Shown here: positions 1-7,290 of the stretch, one piece after another | Numbering within the stretch: position 1 is the first letter of the stretch | Layout of the letters: the number at the start of each line of letters is the position of its first letter | The notes under the pieces: generated by a model | Databases searched by the model: none | What the model saw: the letters and a program-made list of their open reading frames with translations, nothing else | What the model was told of the DNA's origin: nothing | Made by a program: the position numbers and the translations under genes | DNA from: an uncultured Clostridia bacterium | GTDB taxonomy: Bacteria > Bacillota > Clostridia > TANB77 > CAG-508 | NCBI GenBank assembly: GCA_947624925.1 | Contig: CANQMG010000046.1 | Location: forward strand, 1-11,422 | Length of the DNA stretch: 11,422 nt | Direction of reading: 5' to 3'

Positions 1-72
1 GGGCGCAATAGGGCTCGAACCTATGACCTCCTGCTTGTAAGGCAGATGCTCTCCCAGCTGAGCTATGCGCCC
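1..72 (-). tRNA. tRNA-Val (anticodon UAC), 3' end cut by the window edge
   Basis: Read on the minus strand, the sequence folds as a tRNA. The seven-base acceptor arm GGGCGCA (positions 72 to 66) pairs with TGCGCCC (7 to 1). A D arm with AGCTCAG and GGGAGAGC follows, then an anticodon arm with loop CTTACAA, and a T arm with the usual GGTTCGAGCC. The loop gives anticodon TAC, which reads valine GUA codons. The discriminator base and any encoded CCA fall outside the window, so the gene is complete except for its last few bases. It has its own promoter just upstream. Confidence 0.96.
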
Positions 73-92
73 ATTTCTTTTCGACAAGATTT

Positions 93-121
93 AGTATACT
101 AAATTAATTCAAATATGTCAA
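93..121 (-). promoter_or_regulatory. Housekeeping sigma-factor promoter for tRNA-Val
   Basis: The minus strand shows a perfect -35 box TTGACA (121 to 116), a 17-base spacer and the -10 box TATACT (98 to 93). Transcription should start near position 86, giving a leader of about 14 bases before the mature tRNA end at 72. The match to the vegetative consensus is nearly complete and the position fits a strongly expressed stable RNA. Confidence 0.85.
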
Positions 122-139
122 TACAATTTTAAAAAAAAA

Positions 140-1003
140 TTATAAAACTGCACCAATTATTCCTGCATCATTTTTATTTTCTGCTAAAATAACTTTTATT
201 TGCCTATCTAATTGTTTATTTATTTTATTTACTAATGGACTTAAAATCAAATCCTTATAATATGAAAAGCTTCCTCCTATGCATATAACATCTGGTTCAA
301 ATATCTCAATTAAATTTATTATTCCAATTTTTAAATTATCAGTATATTCATCTATTATGTTACCTAATTTTTCTTTATATTGCTCATCTTCGCTCATTCT
401 TAAAATATATTTACTATTAATATTCTCTTTAATATTAAATTCTTTTTTTATTTTATCTTTTAATGTTCTTATTGATGCATATTCTTCAAAACATCCTTCT
501 TTTCCACACCTACATTTTTTTCCATTTTTACATATTACCATATGACCTACTTCAAAACCTTCTTTCAATGTAGGTTTTACTAATTTATTATTATAAAAAT
601 AAGCTCCACCAATTCCAGTTCCTATTGTTAGAAATATAACATTTTTATATTCTTTTATATTTCCATATTTTTTTTCACATAATGCAGCACATTTTGCGTC
701 ATTTCTCATAGAAACTTCTTTTTTAAATTTCTTTTCAAAATAATGTATGTATTCATCTTTCTCATTATCCTTTATTAACATACATGTATAGCCGATTCCT
801 ATTTTTGTTATATTATCTAGATTAATATTAGACTGTTTTAATATTTTTTCAACTAAGGTTATAATATTATTTTTAATAGCACTATTCATATTTTTTTTAT
901 CTTCTGATGTCCAATCTTTTTCTATTTTATTTAATAGTTTACCTCTACTATTTACCAATCCAATTGCTATATGTGTTCCACCTAAATCAATTCCTAATTT
1001 CAT
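140..1003 (-). CDS. ROK-family sugar kinase (glucokinase-like)
   Basis: This is a cytoplasmic ROK-family protein of 287 residues, the normal length. Such enzymes phosphorylate glucose, N-acetylmannosamine or related sugars with ATP. Visible motifs in order are the phosphate-binding DLGGTH (6-11), the catalytic Asp in RNDA (D102), GTGIGGA (128-134), E151 and H154 in FEVGHM, and the zinc-knuckle cysteines C164, C166 and C171 followed by FEE. The open frame extends 20 codons further upstream, but ATG 1003 is preferred because GGGAG lies six bases ahead and the family signature then begins at residue 1. The loop after GIGY (about 71-80) lacks the usual VPG, so the sugar specificity is not safely called. 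It is the last gene of the minus-strand pilus run, behind a hairpin. A housekeeping glucokinase that merely neighbours the pilus genes is the simplest reading. Confidence 0.88.
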   Translation of the reverse strand: MKLGIDLGGTHIAIGLVNSRGKLLNKIEKDWTSEDKKNMNSAIKNNIITLVEKILKQSNINLDNITKIGIGYTCMLIKDNEKDEYIHYFEKKFKKEVSMRNDAKCAALCEKKYGNIKEYKNVIFLTIGTGIGGAYFYNNKLVKPTLKEGFEVGHMVICKNGKKCRCGKEGCFEEYASIRTLKDKIKKEFNIKENINSKYILRMSEDEQYKEKLGNIIDEYTDNLKIGIINLIEIFEPDVICIGGSFSYYKDLILSPLVNKINKQLDRQIKVILAENKNDAGIIGAVL

Positions 1004-1009
1004 TAAATT

Positions 1010-1014
1010 CTCCC
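1010..1014 (-). promoter_or_regulatory. Ribosome binding site that sets the ROK kinase start
   Basis: GGGAG lies six bases upstream of ATG 1003. The longer in-frame start at 1063 sits just outside a hairpin and would add 20 residues not expected in ROK proteins, so this site decides the start. Confidence 0.75.
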
Positions 1015-1029
1015 AAAATATATTTTTAT

Positions 1030-1056
1030 ATGGACAGCACACAAAGTGCCATCCAT
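1030..1056 (-). other. Intergenic hairpin between pilC and the ROK kinase
   Basis: Two 11-base arms (1056-1046 and 1040-1030 on the minus strand) pair through 11 positions, two of them G-T, around a five-base loop TTTGT. On the minus strand the stem is followed by ATAAAAATATATTTT rather than a clean T run, so it is at best a weak terminator. It may limit read-through from the pilus genes into the kinase gene or mark an mRNA processing point. Confidence 0.55.
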
Positions 1057-1086
1057 TTATCAATAAAGATTTTTAATTAATTCTTA

Positions 1087-2436
1087 TTAGAATCCTGCGG
1101 CTGAGAATAACCATCCACCCATATATACTTGTATACATGGAACTAAAACTACAATTACGAAAAATATTAAAACAACACCAACAATACTATAAACAACTTC
1201 TGGTAATACTACCATAATTCTTCTAATTGCATTTTTTACATCATTATCTAATGTATTTATCAATTTCTCCATCATAGCTCTTAAATCTGTTTGCATACCA
1301 ATTTTTAACATTTCAGTTGTCATTGGAGAAGCTAAATAACTTTTTTCAAATGGTTCTATCCAAGATTGACCAATTAGAATATTATTTATAGAAGCTTCAA
1401 TTATTGACAACATAACACTATTTTTTATTACATTTTTTGAAACCTCCAAGGATTCTTGAATTCTCATACCACTATTTAAGTTTAATAACATTGCTCTTGC
1501 AAAACGTAAAAAGTCTAATGAAAATATTAATCTACCAAATATAGGCATTCTATATTTAAAATAATCAAAATAATATCTACCTTTTGAAGTGTGTATATAG
1601 GTATAAATAACAGTAAAAATAGCAACTAATATTACAACAGGTATATACCAAAACTTAATCAAAACATTTACAACATGTGAAAACCATATTGTTATGGCTG
1701 GTAATTGTTCTGTTGAACCAAAAGCGTCAAAAACCTTTTGAATTGCAGGTATTGCAATTATAGTTCCTAAGAACAATAATACTAAAATTGCAATAATTTG
1801 AACTAAATTTGGTATTAATATTGATTTTAATTGTTTATTCAGCTTATTTGTTTCTTCCAAGTAATCTATTGCATCTTTTAAAGATTTATCAAGGTTTCCA
1901 GATAGCTCTCCAACTTTTATCATATTAATATATATATATGGAAAAATATCTGAATAATATTCCATTGTAGAATACATATTTTCTCCAGACTCGACACCTG
2001 CTAAAATATCTTCTAAAATACTTTTTAATGTATAATTTTCTGTGTTTTGAATTATGGTGCTTAAAGCATGAATATTATTAAAATTTGCCCTTTTTAATTG
2101 ATAAAAATCTTCAGTAAAAATAATTATATCTTGTATTTTTACTTTCTGAGTTTTTACTAATGCATTATTAAGTTTATTCCATGTAGAAACCTTTTTTTCG
2201 TTTCCGCCTTGTATTTGAGTGGTTGCTTTAGCATTTTTCATTATATCTTTTATATCTTTTACATTTTTCTTAGTTGTTTTTTTAACTTTTCCAACAGTTT
2301 TAACTTGTACTATTTTAATTGGGGTTAAATTATTTCTTTTCAACTTTTTTATTAAATTATTCCTATTTAATTCTTCCACTCTATTTCGTACAATTACACC
2401 TTTATCTGTAATTGCCCTATAAACATATATTGGCAT
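1087..2436 (-). CDS. pilC: Type IV pilus inner-membrane platform protein PilC (GspF family)
   Basis: PilC is the polytopic membrane platform that couples the PilB and PilT motors to pilin insertion and removal. The 449 residues start with the typical MPIYVYRA...G signature and a TPIKI end to the first small domain. A lysine-rich linker follows (about 44-100), then two GspF domains (about 105-230 and 305-430). Likely membrane segments are near 209-230, 262-281 and 407-434. The first domain keeps the hallmark VGELSGNL (175-182). In the second, the equivalent position reads IGMQTDL (379-385), so the glycine-glutamate pair is lost. At 449 residues it is somewhat longer than the usual 400, mainly because of the basic linker. 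Translation begins 22 bases after pilT, with GGAGG six bases ahead of ATG. Confidence 0.95.
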   Translation of the reverse strand: MPIYVYRAITDKGVIVRNRVEELNRNNLIKKLKRNNLTPIKIVQVKTVGKVKKTTKKNVKDIKDIMKNAKATTQIQGGNEKKVSTWNKLNNALVKTQKVKIQDIIIFTEDFYQLKRANFNNIHALSTIIQNTENYTLKSILEDILAGVESGENMYSTMEYYSDIFPYIYINMIKVGELSGNLDKSLKDAIDYLEETNKLNKQLKSILIPNLVQIIAILVLLFLGTIIAIPAIQKVFDAFGSTEQLPAITIWFSHVVNVLIKFWYIPVVILVAIFTVIYTYIHTSKGRYYFDYFKYRMPIFGRLIFSLDFLRFARAMLLNLNSGMRIQESLEVSKNVIKNSVMLSIIEASINNILIGQSWIEPFEKSYLASPMTTEMLKIGMQTDLRAMMEKLINTLDNDVKNAIRRIMVVLPEVVYSIVGVVLIFFVIVVLVPCIQVYMGGWLFSAAGF

Positions 2437-2458
2437 TTTTAACCTCCATATTATAAAT

Positions 2459-3562
2459 TTATTTATGATCTTTTTTTATTCTAAGTTGCATTATAATTCT
2501 GTTTAAAATTTCTATATTTTTTTCTTCTATTTGTTGTTTAGCCTGGTCTAAAGTTATTTTATCATTTACAAATAATTCTGCTAAGGAATTAATTAAACCT
2601 ATACTTCCCTTATCTGAACTACTTTGTATTGCATCTTCTATTTCAGAAGTGCTAAATTTTTCTTTTCTAATTAAACCAGAAATTATATTATCTACAACCA
2701 TTACTTCAGGTACCAATACAAGATTACCATCTTTGCCTACTAAAAGTCTTTGAGATATAACTAATTTCAAAAGTGATGATAATAAATATTTTACAGTAGC
2801 TTGATCCCTTATTTCATAGAAATTAACTAATCTATCTATTGTTTCAGCACATGATTTAGTATGCAAAGTTCCAATAACTAAGTGTCCAGATTCTGCAGTT
2901 TCTATTGCTGCCTCCATAGTTTCCTTATCTCTAATTTCTCCTATAACAACTATATCACAATCTTCTCTTAATGAATTTTTTACACCATCACTAAAATTTA
3001 AGCAATCTCCTCCGACGCCAACTTCCTTTTGCACAATAATTGATTTTTTAGATGTATGTTTATATTCTACTGGGTTTTCTAAAGACAATATCTTCTTATT
3101 TTGACTTTCATTTATTTCATTTAATAATGCATTTAAAGTAGTTGTTTTACCTGAATTAGTTTTTCCAGTTACTAATATAAGTCCATTAGGTTGAAAAGTC
3201 ATCCTTCGTACTATGTCTGGTATACCTAAATCTTCATATTTAGGTAACTCCTTTTTAATTAACCTTAGAGTAACCAATGGAATTTCATTAGACATTGATA
3301 TATTTCCTCTTAACCTTATATCATCATACTCTATAGATAAATCAAGCTTTTTATTTTCTTTATATGAATTATCTTTGTCTACATTTCCTTTAACAAGATA
3401 ATCATATATTTCAAACATATCTTCTTCTGTTAATATATTATATTTTTCTATTTTCTCTAGCCTTCTAGCCTTTCTTAATATTGGTTTTAATCCATTAATT
3501 AAATGAATATCTGATGCATCTTCTTTTTTAGCTATTTTTATTATTTCTTCTACCTGAATCAT
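2459..3562 (-). CDS. pilT: Type IV pilus retraction ATPase PilT
   Basis: PilT is a cytoplasmic hexameric ATPase that powers pilus disassembly. The 367 residues show the N-terminal PAS-like part starting with DASDIHL (15-21), Walker A GKTNSGKTT (133-141), the Walker B region DCDIVVIGEIRD (201-212) and the His box GHLVIGTLHT (226-235). There is no tetracysteine zinc site, which separates it from PilB. The stretch around SGLIRKEKF (295-303) and the following SLAELF align by eye with the C-terminal retraction region of PilT. The Asp box reads LENPVEY (161-167), with Asn where EDP is usual. The ribosome binding site AGGAGGGG overlaps the TAG stop of pilB, so the two are tightly coupled. A retraction motor implies twitching, DNA uptake or surface sensing. 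Confidence 0.93.
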   Translation of the reverse strand: MIQVEEIIKIAKKEDASDIHLINGLKPILRKARRLEKIEKYNILTEEDMFEIYDYLVKGNVDKDNSYKENKKLDLSIEYDDIRLRGNISMSNEIPLVTLRLIKKELPKYEDLGIPDIVRRMTFQPNGLILVTGKTNSGKTTTLNALLNEINESQNKKILSLENPVEYKHTSKKSIIVQKEVGVGGDCLNFSDGVKNSLREDCDIVVIGEIRDKETMEAAIETAESGHLVIGTLHTKSCAETIDRLVNFYEIRDQATVKYLLSSLLKLVISQRLLVGKDGNLVLVPEVMVVDNIISGLIRKEKFSTSEIEDAIQSSSDKGSIGLINSLAELFVNDKITLDQAKQQIEEKNIEILNRIIMQLRIKKDHK

Positions 3563-3573
3563 TAATACCCCTC

Positions 3574-5199
3574 CTATAGAATTAATAATTTTCTATTTAA
3601 TTCTTCTAAAGTAGTTACTCCATCTAATACTTTTTGAATACCATCCACAATCAATGGCTTGTAACCTGATATTAATGCAGCACTTTTTATTTTTTGTGGA
3701 GATTCATCATTAGAAATTAATTCTCTAATTGTATCATCTATTTTTAAAATCTCAAAAATACCAATTCTATCTCTATATCCTATATTATTACAATAAGGAC
3801 ATCCTATTATTTCATAGGTTTTCTTACCTGTCAAATCAAATTTAACATTATATTTATTTCCAATTTCTTCAATAATTTTTATTTCTTCTTGTGTAAAATC
3901 TCTTTCTTTAGCACATCTTGGGCATACTCTTCTTACAAGCCTTTGAGATACAGTTGTTGCTACAGTACTTGAAATATCATAATTTGATATTCCCATTTTT
4001 CTTAATCTAGTAATTACTTCTATAGCATCAATTGTATGAATAGTAGATAAAACATAATGACCAGTTTGTCCTGCTTGCATTGAAATTTCTGCTGTTTCTT
4101 TATCTCTAATCTCTCCAACAAGAATAATATCAGGATCTTGTCTTAAAATTGTTCTTAAAGAACTAGAAAATGATACTTTTGGGTCAACCTCTATTTGGTT
4201 AACACCTTTTATTCTAATTTCAACAGGGTCTTCAATTGTTGTAATATTGACCTCTGGTTTATTTAAATAATTTACAATACTATATAAGCTAGTTGTTTTT
4301 CCTTCTCCAGTAGGTGCTGCCATAATAGTTATACTATTCCTTTTATTAAAACAAGAATTAACATCTTCATTTTCAGGAAAACCTAATTCATTTAAAGATT
4401 TTATATTTTGATTTTTTCTAAGTAATCTTAAAACAAACTTTTCACCATATATATTTTTTTGTGATGAAACACGAATATTAAATTCAGGATAAAGCAGAAT
4501 TCTACCATCTTGTGGTTCTTGTTTTTCTTGATGCATATTAGAAATTGCCTTTAATCTTCCAACTATTTGATCTTGTTTTTCTTTTTGTATATTTGCTGCA
4601 GTAAATAATTCACCATCAATTCTATATCTTATTCTTAGCTCATTTTCCATTGGTTCAAAATGAATATCACTTGCTCTTTTTTCAATTGCTGTTTTTATAA
4701 CAGAATCAACTAAATTAGTAATATCTGCATTAATATTTATATTTTCATCAGCTATTCCATGTAAACTATCAAGAATATTATTTATATTTGATTCAAATGT
4801 AATATATTTATCTATAACAAGTCCCTTATTTAATAATAATAATCTAATTTTTTCAAAATTTCTTTTATTAACTGTATCTGCAAAACAAACTTTAATTTTT
4901 CCTTGTGATATGTCAAATGGTACACATTTACATTGTCTAGCAATATCTAAAGATATATAATCCTCAATTTGAATACTTATATCTCCATTATGAAGTAAAA
5001 TTCCTTTTTCTCCTATAATTTCTCCAATAGCTTCAATAAGTATTTTAGGATCACAAACATTCATTTCGTTTAAAATATCGCCAATTTTTTTGTTGCTTTC
5101 TTTCCTTTGAATTTCAAGAGCATTTCTAACATCATCTTCTGTAACAATATTTCTTCTTACTAATTCAATTCCAAGAGGTTGTCTTCTTTTTACTTCCAT
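3574..5199 (-). CDS. pilB: Type IV pilus assembly ATPase PilB (GspE family)
   Basis: PilB hydrolyses ATP to drive pilin polymerisation through PilC. The 541 residues begin with two MshEN/GspE-N-like helical units (about 8-31 and 37-60), of the kind that binds cyclic di-GMP in some homologues; binding here is inference. The motor core follows: ASDIHFEP (176-183), Walker A APTGEGKTT (295-303), Asp box IEDPVE (322-327), Walker B DPDIILVGEIRD (355-366) and His box GHYVLSTIHT (380-389). Four cysteines in two CxxC pairs (C426/C429 and C467/C470) form the zinc knuckle typical of extension ATPases. Length is near the family norm. Translation starts 19 bases after the preceding minor prepilin, behind GGAAGGA. 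The Gly-to-Glu change in the P-loop (GEGKT for GSGKT) is a small deviation. Confidence 0.96.
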   Translation of the reverse strand: MEVKRRQPLGIELVRRNIVTEDDVRNALEIQRKESNKKIGDILNEMNVCDPKILIEAIGEIIGEKGILLHNGDISIQIEDYISLDIARQCKCVPFDISQGKIKVCFADTVNKRNFEKIRLLLLNKGLVIDKYITFESNINNILDSLHGIADENININADITNLVDSVIKTAIEKRASDIHFEPMENELRIRYRIDGELFTAANIQKEKQDQIVGRLKAISNMHQEKQEPQDGRILLYPEFNIRVSSQKNIYGEKFVLRLLRKNQNIKSLNELGFPENEDVNSCFNKRNSITIMAAPTGEGKTTSLYSIVNYLNKPEVNITTIEDPVEIRIKGVNQIEVDPKVSFSSSLRTILRQDPDIILVGEIRDKETAEISMQAGQTGHYVLSTIHTIDAIEVITRLRKMGISNYDISSTVATTVSQRLVRRVCPRCAKERDFTQEEIKIIEEIGNKYNVKFDLTGKKTYEIIGCPYCNNIGYRDRIGIFEILKIDDTIRELISNDESPQKIKSAALISGYKPLIVDGIQKVLDGVTTLEELNRKLLIL

Positions 5200-5218
5200 T
5201 ATTATATATCCTTCCCTT

Positions 5219-5665
5219 CTATATAGATATACTTTCTAAAACATAATTCATAGTTTTAGAATATGAAAAATTTTTTCCTATGCTTAAATTTACAACAACA
5301 ATTCTGTTATTTTGGGTACCTGATTCTTCATAGAATTTAAATGATGCACTATTTACATCATTACATATTTTTACTCCATTAAAAAATATTGCATTATCTT
5401 TATATAAAAAACTATTTCCAGATTTAAAAGATATAGCTGTTTTATCTTCAGATATTTCATCAACATTATTATTATCTCGTTTTACTTCTTCTAAAAAATA
5501 CATATTAAACTTGTTAAATTCGGCTACGGACTTTGAATCTTCATTTATATTTTTAATATTTTTATAAAAGAATGTGGATATAGTACCTATTATAGCTGTA
5601 ATAACAAGTAAAACTATAACATATAAAATTAAAGAAATTAACGTTATACCCTTTTGTGATTTCAC
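5219..5665 (-). CDS. Minor prepilin, GspJ/ComGF-like
   Basis: The 148-residue protein has a class III signal: leader MKSQKG, cleavage before Ile, then a hydrophobic helix (ITLISLILYVIVLLV...). The following domain contains FNMYFLEEVKRD and short beta-strand-like stretches, which suggests a GspJ- or ComGF-type minor pilin that helps prime or cap the fibre. Mature residue 5 is Ser rather than the usual Glu. The start codon is GTG; no ATG is available in frame near it. AAGGAG lies 11 bases upstream, inside the last codons of the preceding gene, and only five bases separate the two genes, so translation is probably coupled. Assignment to a named minor-pilin subgroup is tentative. Confidence 0.82.
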   Translation of the reverse strand: MKSQKGITLISLILYVIVLLVITAIIGTISTFFYKNIKNINEDSKSVAEFNKFNMYFLEEVKRDNNNVDEISEDKTAISFKSGNSFLYKDNAIFFNGVKICNDVNSASFKFYEESGTQNNRIVVVNLSIGKNFSYSKTMNYVLESISI

Positions 5666-5670
5666 TGATT

Positions 5671-6129
5671 TTAAATCTCCTTTGTTTTTAATCTACTTAT
5701 TTCGATAGAATCTACATTTTTTCCTATTTTATATTCTACCTTAACTGTAATAGTTTTTATAATATCTTCCTTTTGCTCATTTCCATCAGTTTCATTATAT
5801 TTTGATACCTTCATTGTAATAGTATATCCATTTACTTCATAATTACCATTACTATCTTGAATATTTATATTAGTATTATTAGTATATTTTTCTGAAAAAT
5901 AAGTTATTAAATTTTCATTTGTTATTTCGTCATAATCCATTATTCCAATTTCTTCTAGTATTTCTGTTGCATAAATAGTAGCCATAGCCTTTCTTTTTTT
6001 TGATGAATTTACTATAGCTATATTATAAAATAAGGTCGCTATTAATGAAGAAAACACAATAATAACAAAAATTGATAATGTTATATCAAATCCAGTAATT
6101 CCTTTTTCATCTTTTAGCTTATTGTACAT
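5671..6129 (-). CDS. Minor prepilin, PilV/GspI-like
   Basis: The 152-residue protein has a ten-residue leader ending DEKG, then a mature helix beginning ITGFDITLSIFVIIVF. This is a prepilin signal with an aspartate at mature position 5, the acidic position that normally aids subunit registration. The segment after the helix (AMATIYATEILEEI) resembles the A-T-x-A-x-x-x-L-E pattern seen at this place in PilV and GspI minor pilins. The C-terminal half looks like a small, polar beta domain. AGGTG just upstream is a weak ribosome binding site. It lies between the prepilin peptidase and the GspJ-like gene, consistent with a set of tip-initiating minor pilins. The subgroup name is inferred from pattern and position. 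Confidence 0.8.
   Translation of the reverse strand: MYNKLKDEKGITGFDITLSIFVIIVFSSLIATLFYNIAIVNSSKKRKAMATIYATEILEEIGIMDYDEITNENLITYFSEKYTNNTNINIQDSNGNYEVNGYTITMKVSKYNETDGNEQKEDIIKTITVKVEYKIGKNVDSIEISRLKTKEI
5677..5682 (-). promoter_or_regulatory. Ribosome binding site embedded in the upstream minor-prepilin gene
   Basis: AAGGAG forms part of the penultimate codons (Lys-Glu) of the upstream gene and serves the GTG start at 5665 with a long spacing of 11 bases. Together with the GTG start this predicts modest, coupled expression of the minor prepilin. Confidence 0.6.
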
Positions 6130-6147
6130 AGTTCACCTACTTTTAAT

Positions 6148-6918
6148 TTAAATAATAAAATTTATTAAAAAATAATAGCATATAATAAGTATTATATTAA
6201 TTATTGAAAACAAAAAGCCTAATGAAACTTGTTTTGAATTCTTTTTATTTAATTTATTGTATATAAAATATATAATATATGTACAAATTAAAGATATACA
6301 AGATACGCTAACTCCACAATATAATATACTAAAAATAAACAATAAAATAAAATGTATTATATAGCTATCTTTTTTGTCTAACCCAAATAGTATAATTATC
6401 ATTATAAAACTTAATATAAAATATAAAATTTCATATAAGTATATTATTGTATTTTTATATATACATAAATATATTATATATATTAACTCACATATAAACC
6501 CAAAGAAAACAACCCTTAAGTTTATATCTTTTTTTTCTTTATCTATACCAGCAATTATAAATAATATAGTTATATATATAATTGAATAGAAATAAAAAAT
6601 TATGTTATGGATATTTACATTTATAATATCTAATTTATATGCCACACTAAAAAGCATAAAACAAATTCCAAATAAAACTTCTATTACCAAATATTTTATT
6701 TTAATTTTCTTTTTGCAATATCTACACTTTCCACGAAGAAAAATATAACTAAAAATTGGAATTAAGTCTATAAAATTTAATTTATGATTACAATTAGGAC
6801 AATAAGAATGTTTATATAAAATATCCTGTTTTAAAGGTATTCTATGTATAGCAAGTGTGCAGAAACTGCCTAATAATGAACCAATAATAAATGATAAAAA
6901 AATAATATATATTAACAT
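6148..6918 (-). CDS. pilD: Prepilin peptidase and N-methyltransferase (A24 family, PilD)
   Basis: This integral membrane enzyme cleaves prepilin leaders and methylates the new N-terminus. The 256 residues begin with GSLLGSFCTLAIHRIP and the N-terminal methylation domain with two CxxC pairs (C40/C43 and C65/C68) flanking DLIPIFSYIFLRGKC. The hydrophobic peptidase part has the first catalytic aspartate in AGIDKEKKDI (D126). The second site is normally GxGD but reads FGLDKKDSY here, so the catalytic residue would be D181 or D184. VSLGFLFSI near 231-239 resembles the family's closing IPFGPF motif. AAAGGAT seven bases upstream supports the ATG. It follows the pilin gene behind a hairpin, a natural pairing of substrate and enzyme. 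Base composition is even more AT-rich than its neighbours. Confidence 0.9.
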   Translation of the reverse strand: MLIYIIFLSFIIGSLLGSFCTLAIHRIPLKQDILYKHSYCPNCNHKLNFIDLIPIFSYIFLRGKCRYCKKKIKIKYLVIEVLFGICFMLFSVAYKLDIINVNIHNIIFYFYSIIYITILFIIAGIDKEKKDINLRVVFFGFICELIYIIYLCIYKNTIIYLYEILYFILSFIMIIILFGLDKKDSYIIHFILLFIFSILYCGVSVSCISLICTYIIYFIYNKLNKKNSKQVSLGFLFSIINIILIICYYFLINFII

Positions 6919-6939
6919 CTTTCTATCCTTTCATATATA

Positions 6940-6987
6940 GTAAAACAAGCATATACATTATTACTCTCAATGCATATGCTGTTTTAC
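6940..6987 (-). other. Long intergenic hairpin directly after the short pilin gene
   Basis: The two arms pair through 7 bases (GTAAAAC with GTTTTAC), then one A-T pair with a single bulged base, then 10 bases (one G-T), around an 11-base loop. No T run follows on the minus strand, so it does not look like an efficient terminator. Lying between the pilin stop and pilD, it may stabilise the 3' end of a processed pilin mRNA or partly block read-through, so that the pilin is made in excess. The structure is visible; the role is inferred. Confidence 0.7.
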
Positions 6988-7001
6988 ATTAGCAGTAATT
7001 A

Positions 7002-7220
7002 TTAACTTTCTCCGCCGAAATGTTCATTTAAATAAGTTTCTGCATCATTTAAGAAATTACCTTCTTTAAGAGCATCTTCATTATACTGTCTTATAGCATT
7101 ATTAGCATGATTGATTATATTCCATCTCATAACTAAAGAAATAGAAACCATAGCTAATATTAATAATACTATAATTGTTATAATTAAAGCAATTAATGTA
7201 ATACCTTTTTGTCCCTTCAT
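7002..7220 (-). CDS. Short helix-only type IV prepilin, probable major pilin
   Basis: The precursor has 72 residues: leader MKGQKG, then a 66-residue mature protein starting ITLIALIITIIVLLILA. A second, amphipathic half runs to a C-terminus HFGGES. There is no room for the usual globular beta domain and there are no cysteines. Mature residue 5 is Ala, not Glu. The gene has the best ribosome binding site in the run (AAGGAGGT, eight bases from ATG), lies in the middle of the pilus genes and is followed by a hairpin, all of which suits an abundant subunit. Aromatic residues in the mature chain are W27, Y40, F50, Y57 and F62. A 70-base AT-only gap precedes it, but no convincing -35 box could be found, so a separate promoter is not claimed. 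A minor or chaperone pilin remains possible. Confidence 0.83.
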   Translation of the reverse strand: MKGQKGITLIALIITIIVLLILAMVSISLVMRWNIINHANNAIRQYNEDALKEGNFLNDAETYLNEHFGGES

Positions 7221-7228
7221 TAAAACTT

Positions 7229-7236
7229 ACCTCCTT
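7229..7236 (-). promoter_or_regulatory. Strong ribosome binding site of the short pilin
   Basis: AAGGAGGT is a full-length anti-16S match eight bases ahead of ATG 7220. It is stronger than the sites of the other pilus genes, which mostly show GGAG or AAGGA, supporting high translation of this pilin. Confidence 0.75.
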
Positions 7237-7290
7237 CAACTTTTGTATAATATATATATTATATTTATAAAATAAATATAAATTTAATAA

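Noticed and set aside
131..139. T run after the ROK kinase stop as a terminator
   Set aside because: Nine T residues follow the stop on the minus strand, but there is no GC stem before them.
279..545. Plus-strand open frame opposite the ROK kinase
   Set aside because: It is antisense to a gene with clear family motifs, has no ribosome binding site and encodes only hydrophobic low-complexity sequence.
2219..2422. Plus-strand open frame opposite pilC
   Set aside because: It mirrors the lysine-rich linker of PilC, giving Phe/Leu-rich nonsense, with no start signal.
7002..7220. Conductive Geobacter-type pilin
   Set aside because: Only the short length and a few aromatics agree; the aromatic positions mostly differ and the conductivity of such pilins is itself disputed.
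7246..7263. Perfect 18-base palindrome upstream of the short pilin
   Set aside because: It consists only of A and T and is expected by chance in such sequence; no matching -35 box supports an internal promoter.
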